A DNA stretch of 38,561 nucleotides from DASVLX01 sp035552275 (GTDB taxonomy: Bacteria > Actinomycetota > Actinomycetes > Mycobacteriales > Pseudonocardiaceae). The notes below the pieces were generated by a model. It was not told the DNA's origin, ran no database searches, and saw nothing but the letters and a program-made list of their open reading frames with translations. Below are positions 1 to 7,117 of the stretch, piece after piece. Within the stretch, counting starts at the first letter, position 1. Every line of letters begins with the position of its first letter. The translations under genes were made by a program, and so were the position numbers. The DNA is taken from NCBI GenBank assembly GCA_035552275.1, contig DASZLR010000222.1:1-38561 (forward strand), read 5' to 3'.

Positions 1-533
1 CCGTCCGCGACCGTGACGATCCCACCGACGGTGTCCTGCCACAGCTCGGCGAACGGCCCGATCGAGCCGGCCCAGTTGACATGGCCGGCGAACAGAGTCG
101 CGCCGCTGCTCGCGTCGAACCCCACGCCCCACCAGGTCGCCTCGTGCACGCCGGGCGGGATCGGCAGGCTGCCGTCGGCGGCGACCGGCTCCTGGACCAG
201 CGCCGCGACGTCGCCGTGGGGCAACCGGATCGTGTTCGCCGGTTGCGGCCCCGGCGCGGCGGACGAACGCGGGGACGGCCGGGAACTGGAGTTCGACGGC
301 GGAGCGATCGGCGCGGGGGCCGGCGGCGTCGCCGCCTGCTGGTGGCGATCACCCGGTGCGGGCAGCGCCGGATGGGTGTCGGGAACCGCGGCCGGAATGC
401 CGACGATCGTGTTCGCCTGAGCCGCCTGCACCGAACCGGCGATCAGCAGCACCGCGCCGAGCAACCCGATCGCCGCGACGAACGCGGCGATCGGGTGCGT
501 GAGCGAGCGGCCGGGACGCTGCTGCCGAGTCAT
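1..533 (-). CDS. Class F sortase, C-terminal part outside the window
   Basis: Membrane-anchored cysteine transpeptidase that would attach or process secreted proteins at the cell envelope. The visible 177 residues hold a short cytoplasmic start, a membrane helix at about 15-35, and a Pro/Ser/Ala-rich linker at about 45-100. The sortase fold then begins with IRLPHGDVAALV at about 102-113 and reaches the catalytic-histidine motif TLFAGHVNW, with His151. The spacing and the AGHV motif fit class F enzymes of Actinobacteria. The catalytic Cys and Arg lie beyond the window edge, so activity cannot be judged. The ATG follows the stop of the upstream surface-protein gene by 15 bases, so the two are almost certainly one transcript and probably enzyme and substrate. 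Confident on family, less so on class. Confidence 0.85.
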   Translation of the reverse strand, partial: MTRQQRPGRSLTHPIAAFVAAIGLLGAVLLIAGSVQAAQANTIVGIPAAVPDTHPALPAPGDRHQQAATPPAPAPIAPPSNSSSRPSPRSSAAPGPQPANTIRLPHGDVAALVQEPVAADGSLPIPPGVHEATWWGVGFDASSGATLFAGHVNWAGSIGPFAELWQDTVGGIVTVAD

Positions 534-548
534 CGGCTCATCGGCAAC

Positions 549-1961
549 TCATCGACGCAGGGCCCTGCTGGCCAGCCATGATCCAGCGCCGGCCACCACG
601 ATCAGCAGCAATCCGAGACCCATCATCGTGCCCGGATCGACCTGGTTGATCACCGCGCTCGTGGTGGCGATCGCCGCCGGCCCGCCACCGGCCGGAATCG
701 CGACGGGCACCTTGTTGGCCACGTTCGTCAGGCTCAAGGTCAGCGTGCCACCGGGCGTCACCGTGCCACACGCGGTCGGCGGCGACGTGGGGTTGAACGA
801 CTGGTCGTAGCCGGCGGCCGGCGCCGTTTCGATCACGCACACATCCTGCGGCGTCTTCAGATTGACGAAGGTCGCCGTGCCGTCCGAGCCGGTGTGCAGC
901 ACCAGCGGCTTGCCGTCGGTCCCCTGCACCGGCGAGCCGTCCTGTTGCACGGCCGAGCTGGTCCGGTCGCCGCCGGTCAGTTCCAGCGACGCGCCCGCGA
1001 TCGGCGACTTGGTGCTGGCGTCGATCTTGCTGACCGTGACCCTGCCGGGCGCGGTCTGCGCGGTGGTGCCGCCGGTCGTGGTGATCTGCTGCTGGCCGCC
1101 GGTGGTCACCACCTTCTGCGTGTTGATCGCCACCGGGTTCAGCACCTTCGGCTGCGCCGCCGGGCTGGCGAGGCTGGCGACCACCTTCGGGTTCGGCCCG
1201 GTCGGCGTGACCGCGACGGTCAGCGGGCCGTCGGCCGGCGTGGACAGCACCGTGGTGTTCTTGCCGCCGGACAGCGTCGCGTCGGTCGCGGTGAGCGTCA
1301 CCGGAACGCCGGGCACCTCCTTGCCGGCCGCGTTGTGCACCTGCACGGTCCAGTTGGCCTTGGTGCCGATGGTCTGCTTGCCCGACGGCGTGCTCAGCGC
1401 GGCCGTCCACGGGCCGTGGTTGGCCGCCGCGTCCGCCTGCAACGCCTGCACCTGAGCCTGTGCACCGGCCGGCAGCTCACGGAGATGGGTCGGCGCGTCA
1501 TAGGCGACGGTGAGGTACGTGTTGTTCGGGCTGAGCTGGGACGGGTTCTGCGGCGCCGCGGTCCACGAGTGCAGCAGGTGCGCCAGCGCCGCCGCGACGT
1601 CCGGCGAGGTGGTGTTGCCGTAGCGCAGCAGCAGATACGAGATCTCTGCCGCCGTCGTCGGGTCGACCGGGGTGCCCCATTTGGTGGTCAGCGCGCCGTC
1701 GGGCTGGTACGGCTCGTTGGCGTCCGGCGCCTTGAGCGCGAAGTCGATGCACCACACCTGATTGCCGTTCACCACATAGGATCCGAGCCAGTCGGTCGGA
1801 TCCGGATTGTGCAGGTACGGCTGGGCCGGCACCGAGTAGCCGTGCCCGTTCGTCACCGCCGCGGCGGCCAGTCCGGGGGTCACCCAGGCCGATGCTCCGG
1901 CCAGCAGCGCAACCCCGGCGAGGCCGGCGGCCAATCGGCCGACGAGTCGGTGCAGTCCCAT
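549..1961 (-). CDS. SpaA-like secreted surface protein with C-terminal membrane anchor
   Basis: Exported cell-surface protein of 470 residues. A signal peptide spans about 1-35. Residues 40-160 form a thioester-domain-like module with the motif VWCIDF (Cys71). The usual partner Gln of a TQxA motif is not evident in the matching helix (about 120-133). A beta-rich region covers about 185-300. A SpaA/Cna-B-type domain covers about 305-415, with isopeptide candidates Lys312 (VSKID) and Glu378 (VIETAPAAGY) and a Cys375/Cys398 pair. The C-terminus has a membrane helix at about 446-464 and a basic tail, like a sortase substrate, but no LPxTG. The segment AIPAGGGPAA (421-430) stands in that place. 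The ATG has an excellent GGAGGAG ribosome site. The sortase gene follows 15 bases downstream. Confidence 0.85.
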   Translation of the reverse strand: MGLHRLVGRLAAGLAGVALLAGASAWVTPGLAAAAVTNGHGYSVPAQPYLHNPDPTDWLGSYVVNGNQVWCIDFALKAPDANEPYQPDGALTTKWGTPVDPTTAAEISYLLLRYGNTTSPDVAAALAHLLHSWTAAPQNPSQLSPNNTYLTVAYDAPTHLRELPAGAQAQVQALQADAAANHGPWTAALSTPSGKQTIGTKANWTVQVHNAAGKEVPGVPVTLTATDATLSGGKNTTVLSTPADGPLTVAVTPTGPNPKVVASLASPAAQPKVLNPVAINTQKVVTTGGQQQITTTGGTTAQTAPGRVTVSKIDASTKSPIAGASLELTGGDRTSSAVQQDGSPVQGTDGKPLVLHTGSDGTATFVNLKTPQDVCVIETAPAAGYDQSFNPTSPPTACGTVTPGGTLTLSLTNVANKVPVAIPAGGGPAAIATTSAVINQVDPGTMMGLGLLLIVVAGAGSWLASRALRR

Positions 1962-2288
1962 CAGGCTCCTCCCGCGCCCTCGTCACGACGGGCTGTGTCT
2001 GGTGGACGGAATGTGATCGCGCAGTGAGCATTCCGAGATCACCGACGGATGACAAGCCTCCGACGGGGTGTCGCTCGACACGTGAATTTCACATCGCTTC
2101 GTGCTGATATCCGTCCTCACTGGTCCGTTCAGGTGAGGCGACCAGCACTTCGGCCGGTACCGCTGGCCGACCGGCTACCCTCCGCCGCCGACTAGACCGA
2201 ACGGGTACGGTGATCGCCGATCACCGGGAACTCGCCGGTGCGTCGCCGCGTTCAATCGGGTGCAGGGTTAACCGCCCAGGAGGATCAC
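1962..2288. promoter_or_regulatory. Divergent promoter region, surface protein / BI-1 gene
   Basis: This 327-base stretch has no convincing ORF and separates two genes read away from each other. It holds the ribosome site of the surface-protein gene on the minus strand (GGAGGAG just right of 1961). It also holds a hyphenated palindrome GTGAATTTCAC (2082-2092) and nested inverted repeats: 2101-2106 with 2143-2148, and 2115-2120 with 2133-2138. A 19-base palindrome lies at 2208-2226 (listed separately), and AGGAGG (2278-2283) lies before the GTG at 2289. I cannot assign the -10 and -35 boxes with confidence. Confidence 0.6.
2208..2226. promoter_or_regulatory. 19-bp perfect palindrome, candidate operator
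   Basis: The arms CGGTGATCG and CGATCACCG are perfect inverted repeats around a single central C. The site ends about 62 bases before the GTG of the BI-1 family gene, where a repressor or activator would act. A factor cannot be named from the sequence. Confidence 0.45.
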
Positions 2289-3107
2289 GTGCGTTCGACG
2301 AGCAACCCCGCTTTCCGCAACCTGCCGCGTAACGGCGCCGGTAACTACGCCGGCTTCTACACCGGTGGCGGCATGGCGGCCCAGCCTGGGGCGGCCCAGC
2401 CTGGCTACGGCCCCGCCGGCGGTTACGGCGGCTATCCGCAGGGTGGCGCGGCCGAGCGGCCGATGACCATCGACGATGTGATCACCAAGACGGCGATCAC
2501 GCTGGCTGTCGCGTTCGTCACCGGCGGGCTCACGGTGGCGCTCAATCTGTCCTGGCTGGCGCTGCCGGCGCTGATCGTCGGCTTGGTCACCTCCCTGATC
2601 ATCATCTTCAAGCGCAGCCCGAGCGCGCCGATGGTGCTCACCTACGCGGCGGCCGAGGGCATCCTGCTCGGCGCGATCACCGGACTGTTCGAGCACCTGT
2701 ACCCCGGCATCGCGTTCGAGGCCATCGCCGGCACTTTCGGCGTGTTCGCCGCGATGCTCATCGTCTACAAGACCGGCGCGGTCCGGGTGACTCCGCGGCT
2801 GACCAAGTGGGTGATCGGCGCGACCGTCGGCGCGGCCGTGGTGATGCTGGCCGATCTGGTGATCCGGATGTTCGGCGGCGATCTCGGCATCCGCGACGGC
2901 GGCCCGGTGGCGATCGTGTTCAGCCTGCTGGTGATCGGGATCGCGGCGTTCAACCTGCTACTCGACTTCGACCAGGCGGACGCGATGATCCGCGCCGGAA
3001 TGCCGGCCAAGTGGGCCTGGTACGCCGCGTTCGGGCTGATGGTCACCCTGGTCTGGCTCTACCTGGAGATCCTGCGGCTGCTGTCCTATCTGCAGCGCAG
3101 CAACTGA
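2289..3107 (+). CDS. Bax inhibitor-1 / YccA family membrane protein
   Basis: Integral membrane protein of 272 residues. The first 55 residues are a soluble Gly/Ala/Pro/Tyr-rich tail (GYGPAGGYGGYPQGG). About seven hydrophobic helices follow from residue 70 to the end. The C-terminal signature LLDFDQADAMIRAGMPAKW followed by WYAAFGLMVTLVWLYLEILR is that of the BI-1 family (Bax inhibitor 1, bacterial YccA/YbhL), with the conserved Asp residues near the last helices. Bacterial members are poorly characterised; ion leak and protease modulation have been proposed. The GTG at 2289 is preferred over an upstream in-frame start because AGGAGG lies 5 bases before it. A hairpin at 3124-3153 ends the unit. 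Confidence 0.9.
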   Translation: MRSTSNPAFRNLPRNGAGNYAGFYTGGGMAAQPGAAQPGYGPAGGYGGYPQGGAAERPMTIDDVITKTAITLAVAFVTGGLTVALNLSWLALPALIVGLVTSLIIIFKRSPSAPMVLTYAAAEGILLGAITGLFEHLYPGIAFEAIAGTFGVFAAMLIVYKTGAVRVTPRLTKWVIGATVGAAVVMLADLVIRMFGGDLGIRDGGPVAIVFSLLVIGIAAFNLLLDFDQADAMIRAGMPAKWAWYAAFGLMVTLVWLYLEILRLLSYLQRSN

Positions 3108-3123
3108 CCTTCCCTGAAGGAGG

Positions 3124-3153
3124 AGGGCGCCGAGCCGATCCGGCCGGCGCCCT
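3124..3153 (+). terminator. Hairpin terminator after the BI-1 gene
   Basis: Arms AGGGCGCCG (3124-3132) and CGGCGCCCT (3145-3153) pair perfectly over 9 bp with a 12-base loop, 16 bases after the stop codon. There is no long T tract, as is usual for high-GC actinobacterial terminators. Confidence 0.6.
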
Positions 3154-3240
3154 TCGCGCGCGCGGCCGGCGCCACCTATTCGGCTGAAAAATTCCTGGCC
3201 GACTCCGTTGGAAACGTCGGTCGCGCGACGATGAACAGTC

Positions 3241-3807
3241 GTGAGCGAGCGGTCAGGTGTTCAGCCGGACCCGGGGTTCGCGCTGCTTGGGCTCTACGAC
3301 GCGGCGCTGCCCCAGGTCTATGGCTACTTGTTGTCCCGCTGCGGCCAGCGAGCATTGGCTGAGGACCTGACCGCCGACACCTTCCTGGCTGCCGTCGCGG
3401 TCGTCACAGCCTGGCGGCGATCTCAGTCGATGCCCCCCGAACTCAGCACCGCCTGGCTGATCGGAGTGGCCCGACACAAGCTGGTCGACCACTGGCGGCG
3501 GGCGGCCCGCGAGGAACGCGGACTGCGGTTGGTGGCCGGCGAGGCGAGTGAGCCCGACGATCCCTGGGACGACCGGCTCGATGTGCTGATGGCCCGGGAC
3601 GTGCTGGCCGTGCTCGGTCCACACCACCGGGCCGTGCTGACCCTGCGCTACCTCGACGGCCTGCCGGTCGCCCAGGTAGCCGACTGTCTCGGCCGCACCA
3701 CACACGCCACCGAGGCCTTGCTGACCAGGGCCAAGGCCGCCTTCCGGCGCAGCTACACGCAGCGATCAGCGGGGCGGCCGTCCACTGGAAGGGAGGGCCG
3801 GCGATGA
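3241..3807 (+). CDS. ECF-family RNA polymerase sigma factor
   Basis: Alternative sigma-70-type factor of 188 residues that would redirect RNA polymerase to a small regulon. Sigma region 2 spans about 20-88 (LYDAALPQVYGYLLSRCG, then AWLIGVARHKLVDHWRR). Sigma region 4 spans about 118-172 with a helix-turn-helix (YLDGLPVAQVADCLGRTTHA). The length is normal for group 4 factors. The GTG start has no clear ribosome site. The stop overlaps the ATG of the next gene (ATGA), so translation is coupled to a VOC-domain protein. No anti-sigma factor is encoded next to it, and the pairing with a glyoxalase-fold protein recurs in actinomycetes. Its signal is unknown. Confidence 0.88.
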   Translation: MSERSGVQPDPGFALLGLYDAALPQVYGYLLSRCGQRALAEDLTADTFLAAVAVVTAWRRSQSMPPELSTAWLIGVARHKLVDHWRRAAREERGLRLVAGEASEPDDPWDDRLDVLMARDVLAVLGPHHRAVLTLRYLDGLPVAQVADCLGRTTHATEALLTRAKAAFRRSYTQRSAGRPSTGREGRR

Positions 3808-4616
3808 CCGATCCGCTGGACGCCCTCCGGGAGCCGGTCGTGCTGATCACGCCGGATCCACGATTCGCCGCCGCCCTGCGCGCCCGACTGGAGCGTGCCG
3901 TCATCAGAGGAGACGAGATGAGCGCTACCCAGACCACCGCCGGACACGTGGGATACGCCTCGGTATGGCTGCCGGACATTGAGCGCGCCGAGACCTTCTA
4001 TCGCGCGGTTCTCGGCTGGTCGTTCGCGCCCGGCTCCATTGAGCACGGACGCCAGATCGAGGACGTGCGGCCGAGGATGGGCATGGCCGGTGGCGTCGAG
4101 CACTCTTCGCTGTTCCTCGCGCACGCCGTTCCCGACGTCCGGGCGGCGGTGCGCCGAATCCACGCCGCCGGCGGACAGGCCGATGAGCCCGTCCAACAGC
4201 CCTACGGGCTGATCAGCGACTGCGTGGACGACCAGGGCCTGCGGTTCTCGGTGTATGAGGGCGCGGCGGACGTGCCCGCGCAGAGCCGACCGGGCGAGCT
4301 GGTCTACATCACCGTCGAGGTGCCGGACACGGCCCGGTTCCGCGCGTTCTACGGCGCGGTGTTCGGCTGGACGTTCACACCTGGCCGGATCAACGACGGC
4401 TGGGGCGTCAACGAGGCGCGGCCGATGATGGGCGTGCACCGGGCCGGCGATCGGCCGACGATCCTGCCGATGTACCAGGTCACCGACATCCAGGACGCGG
4501 TCGGCCGGGTGCGCCGGGCCGGCGGCACCGCCGTCGACCCGGCCCAACGCCCGTACGGGTTGGAGTCGCTGTGCTCCGACGACCAGGGCAGCCGGTTCTA
4601 CCTGGGACAGTTCTGA
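3804..4616 (+). CDS. Two-domain VOC (glyoxalase/bleomycin-resistance fold) protein
   Basis: Protein of 270 residues with two tandem VOC domains: about 48-152 (HVGYASVWLPDIERAETFYR to FSVYEG) and about 163-270 (LVYITVEVPDTARFRAFYG to FYLGQF). Each ends in the usual GL-SDC-DDQG-RF pattern. The fold serves dioxygenases, isomerases and ligand-sequestering resistance proteins, so the reaction cannot be stated. A 40-residue N-terminal segment (DALREPVVLITPDPRFAAAL) precedes the domains and looks like a short helix for protein contact, perhaps with the sigma factor whose gene overlaps by 4 bases. Its stop TGA directly touches the reverse-strand stop of the thiolase gene. Confidence 0.85.
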   Translation: MTDPLDALREPVVLITPDPRFAAALRARLERAVIRGDEMSATQTTAGHVGYASVWLPDIERAETFYRAVLGWSFAPGSIEHGRQIEDVRPRMGMAGGVEHSSLFLAHAVPDVRAAVRRIHAAGGQADEPVQQPYGLISDCVDDQGLRFSVYEGAADVPAQSRPGELVYITVEVPDTARFRAFYGAVFGWTFTPGRINDGWGVNEARPMMGVHRAGDRPTILPMYQVTDIQDAVGRVRRAGGTAVDPAQRPYGLESLCSDDQGSRFYLGQF

Positions 4617-5837
4617 CTAGTTGAGCCGCTCCAGGATCAACGCCATGCCCTGACCGCCCCCGACGCACATGGTCTCCAGGCCGTACCGCTTGTCATGGAA
4701 CTGCAACGAGTTGATCAACGTGGTGGCGATTCGCGCGCCGGTCATCCCGAACGGGTGGCCGACCGCGATCGCCCCGCCGTTCACGTTCAGCTTGTCCAGC
4801 GGGATGCCGAGATCCTGGTAGGACGGGATGACCTGCGCGGCGAACGCCTCGTTGATCTCCACCAGGTCGATGTCGTCGATGCCCAGGCCGGCCCTGGCCA
4901 GCGCCCGCCGCGACGCCTCCACCGGACCGAGGCCCATGATCTCCGGGGACAGCCCGGACACGCCGGTCGCCACGATCCGGGCCAACGGGGTCAGGCCCAG
5001 TTCCCGCGCCTTGGTGTCCGACATGACCACGACCGCGGCCGCACCGTCGTTGAGGGGGCAGCAGTTGCCGGCGGTGACCCGGCCATCGGGCCGGAAAACG
5101 GGCTTGAGACCGGAGACCTTGTCGTACGTCACGCCCGGCCGGGGGCCGTCATCCGTGCTGTACACCTGACCGTTGGGCAGCGTCACCGGGATGATCTCGC
5201 GGGCGAAGAACCCGTCCGCGATCGCCTTCTCCGCCAGGTTCTGTGAGCGGACGCCGAACTCGTCCATCTCCTCGCGGCTGACGTTCTTCTGCCGGGCCAG
5301 GTTCTCCGCGGTCTGGCCCATCGCGATGTAGACGTCCGGCACGGCGCCGTCGGCGCGCGGGTCGTGCCACTCGTCGGCGCCGGCCGCGGCGACCCGCTCG
5401 GTGCGCGCCTCGGCGTCGGCGAACAGCGGATTGTGCGTGTCCGGCCAGGAATCCGAGCTGCCCTTGGCGAACCGGGACACCGTCTCCACGCCGGCGCTGA
5501 TGAACACGTCGCCCTCGCCGGCCTTGATCGCGTGGAACGCCATCCGGATGGCCTGCAGGCTGGACGCGCAGTACCGGGTCACCGTGCAGCCGGGCAGGTG
5601 GTCGAAGCCGAGTTCGACGGCGACCACCCGGCCGAGGTTGAAGCCCTGCTCGCCGCCGGGCAGGCCACAGCCCAGGATCAGGTCGTCAATCTCGGTTGGG
5701 TCCAGCTCCGGCACCTTGGCCAGGGCGGCCCGCACGATCTGGGTGGTGAGGTCGTCGGGACGGACGTCCACGAGGGAGCCTTTGCCGGCACGTCCGATCG
5801 CGGAGCGCGCCGTTGCGACGATCACGGCTTCGGTCAT
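4617..5837 (-). CDS. fadA: Acetyl-CoA C-acetyltransferase (thiolase), FadA3-like
   Basis: Thiolase of 406 residues that cleaves 3-ketoacyl-CoA with CoA, or condenses acetyl-CoA, in fatty-acid beta-oxidation or related pathways in the cytosol. The catalytic set is complete. The nucleophile is Cys90 in TVTRYCASSLQAI. NEAFA (329-333) is present. His361 lies in GGAIAVGHPFGMTG, and the acid/base Cys391 in CVGGGQGMA. The length and position beside an SGNH hydrolase gene match M. tuberculosis fadA3 (Rv1074c). The ATG has GAAGGAG seven bases upstream, and a TAGGTT -10 candidate lies in the 87-base gap, so it may be transcribed separately from the upstream hydrolase gene. Substrate chain length is not predictable. 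Confidence 0.93.
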   Translation of the reverse strand: MTEAVIVATARSAIGRAGKGSLVDVRPDDLTTQIVRAALAKVPELDPTEIDDLILGCGLPGGEQGFNLGRVVAVELGFDHLPGCTVTRYCASSLQAIRMAFHAIKAGEGDVFISAGVETVSRFAKGSSDSWPDTHNPLFADAEARTERVAAAGADEWHDPRADGAVPDVYIAMGQTAENLARQKNVSREEMDEFGVRSQNLAEKAIADGFFAREIIPVTLPNGQVYSTDDGPRPGVTYDKVSGLKPVFRPDGRVTAGNCCPLNDGAAAVVVMSDTKARELGLTPLARIVATGVSGLSPEIMGLGPVEASRRALARAGLGIDDIDLVEINEAFAAQVIPSYQDLGIPLDKLNVNGGAIAVGHPFGMTGARIATTLINSLQFHDKRYGLETMCVGGGQGMALILERLN

Positions 5838-5873
5838 TACAAGACTCCTTCGTCTCGATATCCAGTGGCGTCC

Positions 5874-5879
5874 AACCTA
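5874..5879 (-). promoter_or_regulatory. Candidate -10 box of the thiolase gene
   Basis: TAGGTT on the minus strand lies 36 bases before the fadA ATG, in the 87-base gap after the hydrolase gene. It fits the TAnnnT pattern seen at other promoters here. No clear -35 is visible. Confidence 0.35.
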
Positions 5880-5924
5880 GTGTGGCCCAACACCTCGGGA
5901 AATGTTCGACGGATGTGATGCTGG

Positions 5925-6905
5925 TCAGCTCGCGGCCCGAGCCGCGGCCGCCTCGCCCTCGTCGGTGGGAGCGTCGCTGTGGCCGAGATCGTCCAGCCAG
6001 GACTCGACCCGCCGAACCAGCCCGCGCAGCCGGTCCGCCGTCGCCGACCGGACCTGTGCCGGTGACGGCTCGGGGCCCCACAGCCCGGCCGCCGCGCACA
6101 GCGGGGCGAGCAGCACCGCGGCAGCGGCCTCGTAGCCGGCGGCATTGGGGTGGAAACCGTCCTGGCTGAACAGGTCCGCCGGTCGGGCCAGGAACTCCGG
6201 GGACAGCAGGTCGCCCAGCGGCACGGCGAGCGCGCCGGCCTGCTCGGCCGCCACTCGTTGGGCGCTGGCCAACAGCGTGCTCCAGGTCCGGGCGATGGTG
6301 CGCAGCGGCTGCGGAATCCGCCGGATCATGCCGAAGTCCGGGCAGGTGCCGACCACCACGTGCACGCCGGTGGCGCGCAGCCGGCGGAGTTCGCCGCCGA
6401 GCACCGCCGCCGACACCCGCACCGGCAGCCGGTCCCGCACGTCGTTCGCCCCGATCATCACGATCGCCACGTCCGGCCGGTCAGTCAAGGCCAGGTCGAT
6501 TTGGGTTGGCAGGCCATGGGTGTTGACCCCGCTGACGGCGAGCGTCAGCAGCCGCACCGACCGGCCGGTCTCTTCGGCCAGACCGCGGGCCAGCAGCACG
6601 CCGGGCAGTTGCTCGGGATGATCCACGCCGAGTCCGGCCGCCGACGAGTCGCCGAGCACCACGAATCGCAGCGCGTCGGCCCGCGGGTCGGTGTCGCGTG
6701 CGCACAGCGGCGTTCGGCCGTCCGGGAGATAACGGCCGTCCGGAAAATAGACGCCGTCAGCGCGCAGCGGCGACCGCTCGGGCACGCCGATCAACAGCCT
6801 GGCCCGCCGGGACTGCTCGGACAACAGCCCGTACGCGGCGCCCGACAAACCACCTACCGCGCCGGCGACCACCGCCGCCGCGCGCACCATCCGCATCTCC
6901 ATCAT
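5925..6905 (-). CDS. SGNH/GDSL-family hydrolase, membrane-anchored or secreted
   Basis: Esterase or lipase-like enzyme of about 326 residues. The N-terminal hydrophobic stretch (VRAAAVVAGAVGGLSGAAYGLL) suggests a signal peptide or anchor. The SGNH blocks are all present: VVLGDSSAAGLG (nucleophile Ser), Gly in VSGVNTHG, IGANDVRD (Asn), and DGFHPNAAGYEAAAA (catalytic Asp-His). A longer frame starts at 6956, but that extension (TTDSVHLGRG) precedes the signal-like helix. A GAGGGG ribosome site supports the ATG at 6905; ATGs at 6896 and 6890 are alternatives. The position next to the thiolase gene matches Rv1075c of M. tuberculosis. The substrate is unknown, possibly cell-envelope acyl groups. 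Confidence 0.88.
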   Translation of the reverse strand: MMEMRMVRAAAVVAGAVGGLSGAAYGLLSEQSRRARLLIGVPERSPLRADGVYFPDGRYLPDGRTPLCARDTDPRADALRFVVLGDSSAAGLGVDHPEQLPGVLLARGLAEETGRSVRLLTLAVSGVNTHGLPTQIDLALTDRPDVAIVMIGANDVRDRLPVRVSAAVLGGELRRLRATGVHVVVGTCPDFGMIRRIPQPLRTIARTWSTLLASAQRVAAEQAGALAVPLGDLLSPEFLARPADLFSQDGFHPNAAGYEAAAAVLLAPLCAAAGLWGPEPSPAQVRSATADRLRGLVRRVESWLDDLGHSDAPTDEGEAAAARAAS

Positions 6906-7117
6906 GCGACCCACCCCTCGCCCAAGGTGAACCGAGTCAGTCGTATACAACATCATCGCTGATCAGTTCGTTCCCGTTCCACCTCCGTGTCGCCCGCGTG
7001 TCGCCCGACGGCCGGTAGCACGCGGCGGACGGTTCCCCCGGTTACGCTGCGGCCGGAGTCGGCCAGAGTTCCGGGGTCTCGGGAGCCGTGGGAGTCACAG
7101 CTTGGAAGGAAGCGTCG
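6906..7117. promoter_or_regulatory. Divergent promoter region, SGNH hydrolase / cbs
   Basis: A 212-base non-coding gap between divergent genes. A plus-strand TACGCT (7043-7048) is a -10 candidate for cbs. GGAAGGAAG lies just before the GTG at 7118. On the minus strand a GTATAC-containing stretch near 6943-6948 is AT-rich enough to be the hydrolase promoter. M. tuberculosis has lipU at this place; no such gene is present here. Confidence 0.4.
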
